Origin: Cryptomeria japonica
Lineage: Eukaryota; Streptophyta; Pinopsida; Cupressales; Cupressaceae
Length of the DNA: 64,000 bases
Direction: 5' to 3'
NCBI RefSeq assembly: GCF_030272615.1
Contig: NC_081406.1
Span: forward strand, 259,831,386-259,895,385
The position numbers were made by a program, and so were the translations under genes. Below the pieces are notes generated by a model. That model saw only the letters and a list, made by a program, of their open reading frames with translations. It searched no databases and had not been told where the DNA came from. How positions within the stretch are numbered: position 1 is the first letter of the stretch; the number at the start of each line of letters is the position of its first letter. This document shows positions 20,858 through 32,654 of the stretch, in pieces.

Positions 20858-23213
20858 TGAGTTCTTATGAGTATGACAATGATATCTTTTTTCAATTCTG
20901 ATCATACTACATTACCTGACATGGATGCCTAAAGAAACATTCCAAATGTTGAGAACATGGACACTACAAATAATAATGATACACACAATGATGATATGGA
21001 CAACTTTTTAGTACATTCAACAGATGTGGAAGAATCCATTATGGATCCCCGTTTCAATCGATTGGTTGAGGAAATAATGAGGAGGAATAGACAATACTTC
21101 TTACAAATGATGGCACAAAGTGGAGCCAAGATACCTCATGATTTTGACATGTCTCAAATAATGGAGAATCGACCTTTGCAACAACCTCACTCCAACATGG
21201 ATCAAAGGAGGCCTAATAGTGGAGGCAATAGAAAACCACATCTTGTGCTTAAATCACCATCATCTTTGTTTCAAAAACCAGAGGTCCCACATACACATGG
21301 TCAAGCATATGATACTCACCTTCATAGACCGTTATGGAAGTCTTATGTAGAGAAATATGCTCAATCACATATCAATGCTAAGGATCAACCACCAAAGCAA
21401 TTGGATATTCAAAGGCATGCTCAAAATTTGGACACAAGGAAACCCCGTGTCAAATTTGGGGGCAACACATTAGAACATGACATGCCTGTAGAGTATGGTA
21501 TAGATGGACAAAATAGATATTTCATTCCTCAACATGAATCTATACCAAGTGGTCCATATACGCAGCGTCATTATAGACCTCCTCCATATGAACATGTGTA
21601 TGATCAATATCATCCATATATGCAACATGCTTCTCCTCCAATTGGTGCCTCAAGCATGGGGTATGGTCCAAGAAGTCGATCTCCACCTAACAGCAATTTG
21701 GAGCAACAAATCAGAGATTTACAAAAGAAAATGGAGGACATAAATACACTGAAGCCAACATACACAATGAGAGACATATGTCCTTATCCATTTGACAAGA
21801 GCATTCCAATGCCTCCTTTTCCTACACACTTTGTGACACCTAAATTTGATAAGTATAGAGGAAAAGGGGATCCTAAGGCACACATAATACAGTTTTTCAC
21901 AGCTTGCATTGAGGTAGCTTTAGAAGAGACATATTTGATGAGATTATTCCCACAAAGCCTAGACGATCAAGCTATGGAATGGTTCTCCCAACTTCCACCT
22001 GGAATTAAGTCATGGGGTGACTTAGCAGAGGCATTTATTCAACATTTCTCCTACAACATAGAGACAGACATATCAGTCACTACTTTGTGCAACACCAAGC
22101 AAAAGATGGAAAGTCTTTTTCATCATTTTTACAAAGATGGAGGAATCTAGCTAGCAGATGCTCTTGTGAAAGTCCACAAAAACAAATGGTAGAGATGTTC
22201 ACCTAAAATGTTAACAAAGACATTAGCTATGATCTAAGGAAAGCTTGTTTGTCCACCTTCAAGGACTTCATTGAAAAAGGCTTAGCGATAGAAAAGGTCC
22301 TAATTGAACAAGGAGTCATTAAGATATTAAAGGAAAACACAGATGACTTTAAAGGAAAAGACAAGCCAAGATTTTGGAATAAAAACAAGAACACAGTCAA
22401 TGATGGTGTTGTTGATGCCAATACAGTGCGACGCAAATTCATTTTTTCTGGATCAAATCAGGTGAATACTCAAACAACTTCTAAATCACGAAGGAAGTAC
22501 ACTCCATTGGGAGAACCACTTGAGTTAGTTTTCAAAAAGCTAGTGGCAAACAAGGTAATCACTATTCTGTATTTTCCTCCATATGAACCAAAGGTTAAAC
22601 CAAAATGGTGGAATGATGATGAATATTGTGAATTTCATAAGAGCAAGGGTCATAAGACAGGAAATTGTCATAGACTGAAGAACATCATACAAGATCTCAT
22701 TGATAGAGGTGACATTGAGATTGAAGGACACTCATCCAATCAAGAACATGAAATGTTTAAGGAACCATTCCCAAAGCATGACAAGGGAAAAGCTACAGCC
22801 ACAGATGACCAAACCAACTATACCAAAGCATCTTATAACAATGATTCAACCATCAATCACATCTCGATGGACAATTATGTCTCTACCATTATCATCAAGG
22901 ACAAAACCCCTGAGAATTCTACCCAGAGACCCAAGATCGTTCTGAAAGGTGTTGGATCTTCTTCCGAACCTACCTCTGAATGTCATGTTACAACCCACCA
23001 AGGTAAATTCACTTTGCAAGGAGCTCCAGCTAAAAACACTGCTTCCTCATCAACAAGCCTGAGTATGACCTTGTAGAACAGTTAGGGAAGACACCCACGC
23101 TCATCTCCATCCTTGAGCTCTTATGCATATCCCCTGCACATAAAGCCATTTTTGACAAAATCTTGAGAGACACTGTTGTCCACACTGATCTAAATGTGGA
23201 CTAGTTTCAAGCC
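20858..23213 (+). pseudogene. Element B gag
   Basis: The ancestral start is ATG at 20858 (MSSYEYDND). One extra T near 20890 and a TAA at about 20931 break the first part, and the frame is open from 20957 (MDTTNNNDTHND). The capsid core LMRLFPQSLDDQAMEWFSQL is at about 21940-22000, with WGDLAEAFIQHFSYN just after. A deletion near 22108 shifts the frame (element A reads KQKDGESFASFLQ there). The frame resumes near 22210 through the CHHC motif CEFHKSKGHKTGNC at about 22627-22670. Another shift occurs near 23060, before protease. Compared with A the same protein is recognisable throughout, at roughly 780 codons before protease. Confidence 0.8.
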
Positions 23214-23880
23214 ATGGTGGGATACCTTTTTGTTCCACACTCCCTTACATTCATAAAAGCCGTTGATGCCTCTGTAAGTCAGCCACATAATGTACCATTA
23301 CACATTGAAGCCTTCCTACACAAACATCGAATAAAACAAGTCCTGATAGATAGAGGAGCTGGTCTAAACATTTGTACTTTGAACACTATTAAACAATTGG
23401 GATATTTAGACAAAGCTGTGAATTCTATAAACAAAATTACCATCAAGGCATATGATGATGAAGAGCGTTCATCCAAGGCCACAGTCACCTTACCTCTCAA
23501 AGTCAAGCCAGTTACAAAGGATGTGGTTTGTCAAGTCCTAGACCTAGATCTCACATACAATATATTACTAGGACATCCTTGGATTCATGAGAAGAGTGTA
23601 GTCCCATCTACATATCATCGATGTATCAAGTTTCCACACAATAGAGTTGAAGTGACTGTCAAAGCGAATCCAAATCCATTCATATATTGCAACAATCTAC
23701 GACCTCGATCAGAAATAACAATACCAATCAATCAAGAGGCTATTCCATCTTCAGCATATGTGGATCCAGAATCCTTGAAAGCTTCTACATCAAAACAAGC
23801 AAAGCACAAAGAAAATTTCAAGTTTAAAGACTTGGGATGTGGTGAGTATATCTTCCATGTTGATCAACTCCCACTATCTG
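23214..23880 (+). pseudogene. Element B aspartic protease with altered active site
   Basis: The frame reads HKHRIKQVLIDRGAGLNICT. The active-site triplet is D-R-G, whereas A has D-G-G, so the residue after the catalytic Asp has changed and activity is doubtful. The second block LDLDLTYNILLGHPW is intact at about 23543-23585. The frame is open into the linker. Confidence 0.75.
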
Positions 23881-24893
23881 CTAAGGTATTCGGTCAACAA
23901 GAACAACCTACAAACAATTTGCAAGGAATTGGGTGTGAACCACCTAGTGTTGTGGCTACTAAGTCTAAATGCAAATCTCCTCTAGTGGTGCAAGCATCTC
24001 TTGATATCAATAGTCCTAAGAGTGGTTCCAACGAAGAATCTATTGAGCATATCGCTAGCCCTCTTGATAACTCACATAGCTTTACCATATCAGCCACTCA
24101 TTTCATTTCCACTCCACTTCCAGACTTGGATCAACAAGAATTACAAAAGCCCTTACTTATTGGGGATCAAAAATCAAGCTATGAACAGAAAAATCCAAAA
24201 GTAAAAAATAAAGAGAAGTCCTTTAGTCCAAATCAAAATCAAAAGCTATTGGATTCTACCAAAATCAAAGTCAAGGATAAAAATCCTATGCAAGAAAAAG
24301 AGCAAGAGTTGATCTCCCCTAATACCAAAATAACTGGGGGCAAAAGTTCTACAATTTCAAGTAAAAAAGAACACTTGTTGATCCTAAGTCTCCATCATGC
24401 TATCCTACTTTCACTTATTTTCATAGTCATAAGCCTTCATAACTCATCCACTTGTTCCACACATCCATCCCCTTTTGGTGATACATCATGGACCTTTAAT
24501 GGAGCTTCCTTGAAGGACTCTGTTATTAGGGATGCCCAAACTTCTTTAGGTGACACGCATATGGGCCTGTGTAGTCCACACACTAGTAATTCTATCTCAG
24601 TTCCTTCATCAGGGAAGACAATCACTTGAGCTACATATCATTCAGTCAAGGAACAATGCATCTACAATCATAAAGTCAAGCCTCACACATTTGAGGTGGG
24701 TGACTTGGTTCTCACAGAAAATCCTAAAAATCAGCAAGATGGAGAGAAGAAGGGCTAGTTCAAACTAAATTGGCTTGGTCCTTACATCATCACAACAGTC
24801 TATGGATCTGGTGCATATCAGCTCTCAACTATAGAAGGTGAACCTTTGGAGGATCCTATCAACAACATGCACCTTCACAGGTTTTACACATAG
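23881..24893 (+). pseudogene. Element B linker plus integrase C-terminal end
   Basis: This is in the same frame as protease. It has a Ser/Lys-rich linker, a hydrophobic segment LSLHHAILLSLIFIVISL at about 24383-24438, and the HPSPFGDTSWTFNGASLKD block. A TGA at 24627-24629 is followed by PHTFEVGDLVLTENP, a TAG near 24757, NWLGPYIITTVYGSGAYQLS, and an end LHRFYT. It matches element A closely, including the missing reverse transcriptase and integrase core. Apart from two stops, protease to integrase end is a single reading frame, which supports one fused polyprotein in the parent element. Confidence 0.68.
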
Positions 24894-27119
24894 CCCTTCA
24901 GAGTATCCTAATTCAAAAATACAAAAAAAATTTAAAAACTTCAAAAATACAAAAAAAAATCATAAAACAAACAAAAAAAATCATTACTTGGTGAAAACCT
25001 AGCAAATAGGCGCCTTGTGACACAAAAAACATTGAAAAATTGAAAAAAGTGAAGAGAAATAATTTTGTCCAACAGTGAAAACCACTTCGGTGGTGCCCTG
25101 GGCAAGTACCATGGTGAAAACTGGGTCACCAATGCCATGTGTAGAGACATTGCTCCTCCCTCCTTTAGGATTCACTTTCATCCTTTCACTTTGCACACAC
25201 TCACAACCTATTCGTTCATAATAAACTTACCCATTCCCATCATGGCTTGTTATTGATCTACCCAAGATTGGTTAGCCATTCATAATAAACCTCCCCTTTC
25301 ACCTCCCTTTCCATCCATAATAAATCAGATCCTATTTGTGGCTAACGCAAATCCTACATCTAGTGATGGGTGTGGAACTAAGAACATCACGTTTTCGAGG
25401 AGTACAGCTTCTTCCAGCTTCCTTCAGTCTATCTACGCACAATTCGCAATAAAGCAGCATCTGCATCGCCAATCCGCAATAAAGTTCCATCTTCTTCGCA
25501 ATAAAGTATCAGTTTCAGATGAGACATAGCAGCAACAATGGGCTTCAACAAATCAAATCTTTCAACAAACTCAAACAACATATGGTTCAGTGCTATCTAT
25601 CATTTTTGTGAAAGTAAACATTGTGACCACAATCAAATAAGACTTATAAAAGTGACAAGAGACTAAACTTGAGTACTATAGTGGATGTTGGTGTTGAGTC
25701 TTGGTTTTCTTTTGATTTTATCTTTTGGTGATATGTCTTTTAGCTTTTTCAGGATGTCTCTGACTAGAGATTTTATCTCTAGGATTTCTTTGACTAGAAA
25801 GGCGAGGATGGGGTATCGTCACCTATTTGTATTTGCTGTTTGTGGATTGTCTCTTAGTAATGCTATGACTTGTCCAAGGATATGAGGACACTGTGAGTCT
25901 AGTGTGAACTGGGGCATTCCTTGTTTGTGACTGTCTTATCTCCATGCAAATAGGTACAATGACTTTCTGGGTCGAACATATGCCTCTATTGTCATAACCT
26001 ACTTGCTATAATAAAGCTCAATGATGATAACGCACAAGAAGCTCTTTCACTTTCATATCTTCTATCTTTCATCCCCCTTTCTTGATTGACTTCCATCATC
26101 CTTCTCAAGTCCGTGTAGCCTGCTATCACATGACTGAGTATAATGACACACCAAAAACATTTGCATTTCATGTGTTTGGCACTCCCTGTTCATCACAAAG
26201 TGCTGCTCACATTTGCACTCATTGTTCATCACAAAGTGCTGCTCATATTTTAGTACTCCCTGTTCATCACAAAGTACTATATCTTGGTACTCACTATTCA
26301 TCACAAAGTGCCTTGATCTATCTTATCCTCGGGCCTATGCTTGAGTGAATCCTCTTGAGTAGTTTCCTAATTGGCAACGTATGTTCTATCACAGAATTGT
26401 TAATCCTAGCCCTATTTGTTATCCTAGTCTTCCCTAGAGGACCTGTTTGAGTGTATCCTCTCAGTAGCTTATCCAATCAACAGCGTATGTTCATCATAGA
26501 ACTGTCGATTTGACCTAGAAGACACAAATTCACATTTTTGGACACAAACGCGCCTGACACCAATGTAGATGCGCCTAGCGAGCATAAACGCGCTTGGCAC
26601 CAACGCAAACGTGCCTACACATTTTTGACATTTTTTGGACCCTATTCTAAGCGCATTTATTACTATACCTAGCATGCATTAATGACAACAATAAATGCAT
26701 CAAAGTACAAGGAGGTTTTGTGGTACTTACTGGCTCTCCTGCCTATACTGGCCTCTGGAATCAGTGAACGCTGTCAAATCTGTGAACCAAAGCCATCGCT
26801 GCTGACTGTTGTTGCTCTATTCGCTCTCTGCACTCTGATCTCTTAGATGTGTGGATGACAATGAGGATGTATTCCCCTCATGTTCTATCTTATAGACTGC
26901 CCTAGCCCTAGCCCTAGCCCTCGTTTCCCGAGTCAGTCTTCATTATCCCGTGACTTTGTCACTTTATCTGGTCAATCCATTCTAGCCTTTCTTTCTTATT
27001 GAGAGATTGTCTACAATCTTTTCACACATTTTCATCCAATCTCTCGAGGGGGCATATCATTCCCATCTTGGGGCAACTCTGTATCAGTTCATCTTATCTT
27101 CTTTGAAACAACGTGACAA
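24894..27119 (+). other. Element B 3' noncoding region
   Basis: About 2.2 kb matching element A, without a conserved frame. It contains the four-unit tandem repeat (26186-26312). A stretch at about 26545-26620 has repeated AAACGCGCC-like words. Confidence 0.7.
26186..26312. repeat. Element B tandem repeat, four units
   Basis: The core TGTTCATCACAAAG (inverse of the element A core) is repeated four times at 30-35 bp spacing. Element A has six units. Confidence 0.8.
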
Positions 27120-27146
27120 GCCGCATTGTCTCAAAGAGGGGCAAAA
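27120..27146 (+). other. Element B polypurine tract
   Basis: TCAAAGAGGGGCAAAA lies directly before the 3' LTR. Upstream (27109-27130) is an imperfect version of the hairpin seen in element A. Confidence 0.75.
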
Positions 27147-27916
27147 TGTAGACACCCAAAATTGTCCAGTCTAATTAAATAAATATTTTATTTATTTAAT
27201 TATCTAAGCTTAATTCTTCTATTAATTAAACAAATCTTTATTTATTTAATTAATTCATTTATCCTCTTCTAGCCTTATTTCTCATTTAAATAAATATATT
27301 TATTTATTTAAATTATCCTTTTCTTAAATTAAATAAATATCTTATTTATTTAATTGATCTCACTCGTTCTATTAATTAAATAAATCTTTATTTATTTAAT
27401 TAATTCATTAACCTTTTCTACCCATGACACATGTCATTCATCTCTTAATTCATACACTACCTACCCCTTTCATTATTTTATTATTTCTTTTACCTACCCT
27501 CTAATCATAGCCAACCTCCTTTTACACCTCTCAATCTTATCCCTCCATTTCATATAGTGTCTTCTATATAAGGAGATGCTTCCTTCATTATCAAACCCCC
27601 CGTTGACTACTTGACTACACTACGCTTTTGAACATAGGCGATCCTACTTGCAACCACATTCCATTCTTTGTTGAGCTCTTGTGAACATAAAATCTGAGAG
27701 CAAATATATCAAGCAACATCAATGGAGATAGGAAGAATGGAGATTCAAACCCTATTGGACATGTGATGGTATAATCTTTGTGATTTCATTTCATTGTCAT
27801 TGTCTTAGGTAATCTTCATATGTTATGGTGGATCTTTGTTGTTGTTAGGCTAGGGTTTTGTGGTTGAATTCATTTAGCCTTTCAATATTGTTGTTTATCC
27901 ATTTTCACCATAAACA
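27147..27916 (+). repeat. Element B 3' LTR
   Basis: 770 bp, with TATA-like CTATATAAGG at 27564-27573. It is followed by the target duplication CTTAC and the resumed E LTR. Confidence 0.9.
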
Positions 27917-28925
27917 CTTACCTTCGACCAAATATCACAAAAACTCACTTTCCTCTGTAGTCAGTAGGCTAATTAGGCAAAATTTGCAAAGGAAGTACTC
28001 ACAAAACACAATTCCAGAAAGAACCCCTTCGTACAGTCTTTGGTTATGATCCAACATCAAGTATTTTCTAGGTTATATGGTCAGGTCATGCTTCAATATA
28101 TTCTACCTCCAAAACCCTCTCTATTTCACCCTTAAACCTAGGGCTTTCTCAAAAACCCATCAAAAATCACTTCCAAAATCAAATGAAGGATTATTCACCA
28201 TGTCCTCAACATACCCTTACTGATTCAAACACAAAAATAGCCCCTCCTTAAAGCCAATCTGCTACTACTCTAACTGCGGCACTAAAACCATGCATTTTCA
28301 GTCAAATTTCTATGGTGTACACCAAAATTTAACCCCTTCCTATCATTAAAGTGTCAGGAATGTATGATACAAGTTAGGTATGATCCAATCCATAGGAAAT
28401 AGAGTCTTACATATATGGTTGGATCGTTATTTCAAAGGAAAATAACAAAACAGTGAACAAAGAGACTGCAAACTTAGTAATAGTCAGCATAGTGTGTTAT
28501 CCCAAGGTATATTGAACCTTCAAAAAGTTACAAACATGTAAGAATGTACAAACACCACTCTTACTTCATAACAAAACCAATATCAAATCTACCTAAATGC
28601 AAAGAAAGCATGAAAACCACGGATTTGCTGGAAAATAAAGAAGTTTTATTGTTGTTTGAGTTACAGTTTGTACAAGCTATACTTCCTTGTGCTCTCACCC
28701 TCGTACTAATGCCTCTCAGGGCTTTAAATATGCCTCCAACAACTTCCCCAACCAATCCATTCAATTGCTTAAACAAGCAAATTTTGTCATTTCCCACCAA
28801 AATGACACTAGCCATTATTTTCAAATATTTGAACTTAAAACTCTTATTAACCAACCTATACTAACTTCTACCCAAATCTAATGACTCTTAAGGGATCAGA
28901 ATGCTTTATCCAATAGGTCTAAATA

Positions 28926-29147
28926 ATTTTAAGACACTCCCCAATCCTATAACCATGAAATCCCATATTTGGTCCTATGGTCCCATTAGGACCATTAGGA
29001 CAATTAACGATTACATAAGGATCATTACAATAAAATGTCATAATTGGATTTAGGATATCAAAATTGAGTCCATTAGACCCATACACCTTCTTGTCATGTT
29101 TCCATAGTGTTCTCCAAGTTGTCTTCATGTTAGGGGCTCCTGCACCA
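28926..29147 (-). pseudogene. Element E unit 3, truncated end of the unrecognised segment
   Basis: The minus-strand frame MKTTWRTLWKHDKKVYGSN to FHGYRIGECLKII is the third copy of the C-terminal part of the post-protease frame. It is cut at 29147 by a GA tract, and no continuation of E is found on the other side of the satellite. Confidence 0.6.
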
Positions 29148-29265
29148 CAGAGAGAGAGAGAGGGGGGGGGGGGGGGATAGAGATTAGGGGAGAGGGGGAG
29201 GGGGAGAGAGAGAGGGAGGGGGAGGGGAGAGAGAGAGGGAGGGGGAGGGAGAGGGAGGGGTAAAG
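29148..29265. repeat. GA/G-rich purine tract
   Basis: Imperfect (GA)n with G runs, containing GATTAGGGGAGAGGG. The reverse complement of this text lies beyond the satellite (for example CCCTCTCCCCTAATCT near 31216). Confidence 0.9.
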
Positions 29266-30915
29266 GGTCATATTGTGTCCTAAGGGGTCATATTATGTCC
29301 TATGACCCATTAGAACATCATATGACACCTTATGTGTCAATTTTTTGGAAGCAATATTGGTACTTCTTTTTATATTGTAATAATGGTTCATCTTGCTACC
29401 TTATGACACACTATGACCCCTTATGACACCATATGGTGTTGTTAGAGTTCATATGGTGTCCCAAGGGGTCATGGGATACCATATGACCCCTAAGGACAAC
29501 ATATGACCCCTTATGACACCATATTGGGTCGTTATGGGCCCTATGGTGTCCTAAGGAGTCATATTATGTCCTACGACCCCTTAGGACACCATATGACCCC
29601 CTATGACACCAAATTGTGTTGTTATGGGTCATATTGTGTCCTAAGGGGTCATATTGTGTCCTACGACCCCTTAGGACACCATATGACCCCCTACGACACC
29701 AAATTGTGTCGTTATGGGTCATATTGTGTCCTAAGGGGTCATATTGTATCATATGACTCCTTTAAGACACCATATGACCCCTTAGGACATAATATGTCTC
29801 TTTACGACTCTATACGGTGTTGTTATGGGTCCTATGACCCCTTATGACACCATATTAGGTTGTTATGGGCCCTATGGTGTCCTAAGGGGTCATATTATTT
29901 CCTACGACCCCTTAGCACACCATATAACCCCTTAAGACACAAAATTGTATCGTTATGGGTCATATTATGTCCTAAGGGGTCATATTGTGTCATATGACCC
30001 CTTTAAGACACCATATGACCCCTTAGGACACAATATGACCCTTTACGAATCTATACGGTGTCGTTATGGGTCATATGACCCATTATGACCCCATATGGTG
30101 TCGTTAGGGGTCATATGGTGTCCTAAGGGGTCATGGGATACCATATGACTCCTAAGGACAACATATGACTCTTATGATACCATATTGGGTTATTATGGGT
30201 CTTATGGTGTCCTAAGGGGTCATATTGTGTCCTACGACCCCTTAGGATACCGTATGACCCCTTATGACACCAAATTGTGTCATCATGGGTCATATTGTAT
30301 CCTAAGGGGTCATATTATGTCATATGACCCCTTTAAGACACCATATGACCCCTTAGGACACAATATGACCCTTTACGACTCTATACGATGTCGTTATGGG
30401 TAATATGACCCCTTATGACACCATATGGTGTCATTAGGGGTCATATGGTGTCCTAAGGGGTCATGGGACACCATATGACTCCCAAGGACAACATATGACC
30501 CCTTATGAAATCATATTGGGTCGTTATGGGTCCTATGGTGTCCTAAGGGGTCATATTGTGTCCTACGACCCCTTAGGACACCATATGACCCCTTACGATA
30601 CCAAATTGTGTCATCATGGATCATATTGTATCCTAAGGGGTTATATTGTGTCATATGACCCCTTTAAGACACCATATGACCCCTTAGGACACAATATGAC
30701 CCTTTACGACTCTATACGGTGTCGTTATGGGTCATAAGATCCCTTATGAAACCATATGGTGTCATTAGGGGTCATATGGTGTCCTAAGGGGTCATGGGAC
30801 ACCATATGAACCCTAAGGACAATATATGACCCCTTATGACACCATATTGGATCGTTATGGGTCCTATGGTGTCCTAAGGGGTCATATTGTGTCCTACAAC
30901 CCCTTAGGACACCAT
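29266..30915. repeat. Satellite array with a 330-bp higher-order unit of about 30-bp subrepeats
   Basis: The landmark CATGGGA[CT]ACCATATGA occurs at 29470, 30132, 30462 and 30793, spacings of 662, 330 and 331 bp. The array therefore has about five higher-order units, one of them diverged. Each unit is made of roughly eleven 30-bp subrepeats based on GGTCATATGGTGTCCTAAGG and its reverse complement, so the array is rich in inverted repeats. Long apparent reading frames arise only because the repeat lacks stops. Confidence 0.85.
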
Positions 30916-31240
<325 letters not shown>

Positions 31241-31250
31241 AAAATATGAG

Positions 31251-31436
31251 TAGTGAAATTGGATATCCGATTTCTGCCACTATCATTAATGTGGCAACAG
31301 TAAAAAAAGGCAGCAACTGGAATAATTTTTGGGACAATAAATTTATACATTAAAATCGGATATCCGATCAAATCCAATATCCGATATAATCGAATATCCG
31401 ATCAAATCCAATATCTGATATAATCGGATATCCATT
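31251..31436. repeat. Left cluster of GGATATCCGAT motifs
   Basis: Five or six copies of [GA]ATATCCGAT occur at about 31259, 31366, 31379, 31393 and 31408, with GGATATCC last at about 31426. Several sit inside ATAATCG and CAAATCC repeats. GGATATCC is itself palindromic. Confidence 0.75.
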
Positions 31437-31619
31437 TTTTGTCAATAAAAAAGAGCCTTGTGGGGCCATTTTGTGGATTCCAATGACCCACTTTCTTCAC
31501 ATTCTATTTGTCAACAATCATGGGTTTTCAGACAAGTTGAGACAAATTTGTTCTTTTGAGAGATTCTTAAAGTCAAATATTACATTGTCAATCATTGAGG
31601 AGCATCTTTGTGGAGATAA

Positions 31620-32240
31620 TTGGGGAGTAGTAGTCGTCGGAAGTCTAAACGCAAAAGAAAACTTTCAAGTGGCCAAATTGAAGTGTATGGAGAAAGAGAT
31701 AGAAAAGGTCATAGCAGGAGAAGACAAGGTATGTTAAATATTGCTAATGTTAATTCAAGTGAAAAGGAAATTGAATTGGAAAATGTTGAACAAGTTATTG
31801 AAAATGAAAATGTAGATTTTGAAAGTGAAAATGTTAAACATGTTGAAAATGTTGAAAGTGATAATGAAAATGCTCAACATGACATGAGAATGGAAAGTGA
31901 AAATTTGGGAGTTGACAATGAAGGTGTCCATAATTTTGGTGTAAATATAAACTTTCTTGAGATTGGAGATGAAAATGTAGAAAATTTTGACATAGGAGGT
32001 GAACATATGGAAAATTTTGACATTGGAGGTGAAAATATGAAAAACTTTGACATTGAAGGTGGACTTGCTCAACCAAGTGAACACTATGTAACATCTAATT
32101 ACTTCAGAAATGAAGACCCTCTCATGGATGAAAGAAAAATTCCAAATCCAAGACCTTCAAGAACCCCAAAATGTTTACTTGAAATTGATGAGAACATTAT
32201 TGTGAATCTTGAAGGCAAGAGGTCAACAAGAACCATTTGA
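31620..32240 (+). CDS. Unrecognised acidic Asn/Glu-rich protein (possible last exon)
   Basis: The open frame ends at a TGA at 32238-32240. Its first in-frame codon after the upstream stop is not ATG, so the true start is an internal ATG or an upstream exon. The N-terminal part is basic (RRKSKRKRKLSSGQ), then comes a long acidic low-complexity region with repeats of E-N-V and three IGGE-type repeats (ENFDIGGEHMENFDIGGEN). The C-terminus reads PNPRPSRTPKCLLEIDENI. I do not recognise the family. The basic-then-acidic layout could suit a nuclear protein. It lies just inside the left motif cluster and points inward. Confidence 0.4.
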   Translation: MGSSSRRKSKRKRKLSSGQIEVYGERDRKGHSRRRQGMLNIANVNSSEKEIELENVEQVIENENVDFESENVKHVENVESDNENAQHDMRMESENLGVDNEGVHNFGVNINFLEIGDENVENFDIGGEHMENFDIGGENMKNFDIEGGLAQPSEHYVTSNYFRNEDPLMDERKIPNPRPSRTPKCLLEIDENIIVNLEGKRSTRTI

Positions 32241-32654
32241 TTGTGGGCTACACAACTTTTCGACACAAATTTTAGTAATAAGACATTGACCAAGCAATGC
32301 CAACTTTTTGTTCAATTGTAGGCATTGTTGTACGTAAGATTTTCTCTTATGACATGAGGATGTCTGATGCAGATGAAGTGGGATGTTGTATTTGTATATG
32401 TATGTGAATTGATTTAACTTTTTTATGATGATATACGATGTCCATGAGCAAACTGGTTTAGTTATATTGCTGATATACAATGTATCTATACATGAGTACA
32501 TTGGTGTAGTCTTATTGATAATGATGAAAAATCATGTTTGCATATTCATTCATGGATGTCACATGCAAGTGTAATGGTAATTATATGTATACAATACATG
32601 GAAATATTGATGATCATTATGTGTCTACAGTGTAATGCTTGTTTATCTAGATTT

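Larger units (their letters stand above)
17470..27916 (+). mobile_element. Element B: second copy of the A family, opposite orientation
   Basis: The LTRs at 17470-18238 and 27147-27916 have TG...CA ends. The 5-bp flanks are CTTAT (17465-17469) and CTTAC (27917-27921), a duplication with one change. The internal order equals that of element A: PBS, leader, gag, protease, linker, integrase C-terminus, noncoding part with tandem repeats, PPT. It lacks reverse transcriptase and the integrase core. It differs from A in lacking the PMD block and in having a triplicated leader block. Gag, protease and linker are split by frameshifts, so this copy is not functional as a polyprotein. Confidence 0.9.
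6323..28925 (-). repeat. Element E LTR (third copy), interrupted by elements A and B
   Basis: LTR pieces lie at 6323-6414, 17170-17469 and 27917-28925 and rejoin to match 2594-4001. For example, CTCTAAGAGGCTCAAAAC occurs at about 2694 and again at about 17182 directly after element A. The sense terminus here reads TATTTAG where the other copies have TGTTTAG. Confidence 0.8.
1..29147 (-). mobile_element. Tandem multi-LTR array of non-autonomous Ty3/Gypsy element E (A and B nested inside)
   Basis: Three LTR copies and parts of three internal regions follow one another in the same orientation: partial LTR 1-267, internal 268-2593, LTR 2594-4001, internal 4002-6322, LTR 6323-28925 (split by elements A and B), then partial internal 28926-29147. 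Removing A and B leaves a period of about 3.73 kb in both units. Sense is the minus strand, shown by gag and protease reading frames and by PBS position. Each internal region is only about 2.3 kb and encodes gag, protease and an unrecognised C-terminal segment, with no reverse transcriptase or integrase. Such arrays are known to arise by unequal recombination between LTRs. The left end runs off the window and the right end is cut by a GA tract. The Gypsy assignment rests on gag and protease similarity to element D. Confidence 0.85.

Noticed and set aside
29503-30737. Long reading frames in the 330-bp satellite (MTPYDTILGRYG-type repeats)
   Set aside because: They exist in several frames on both strands because the repeat unit lacks stops; they encode only the satellite.
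31251-31265. A CACTA-type end at TAGTG near 31250
   Set aside because: TAGTG is in the wrong orientation for a left end and no matching CACTA was found at the right end.
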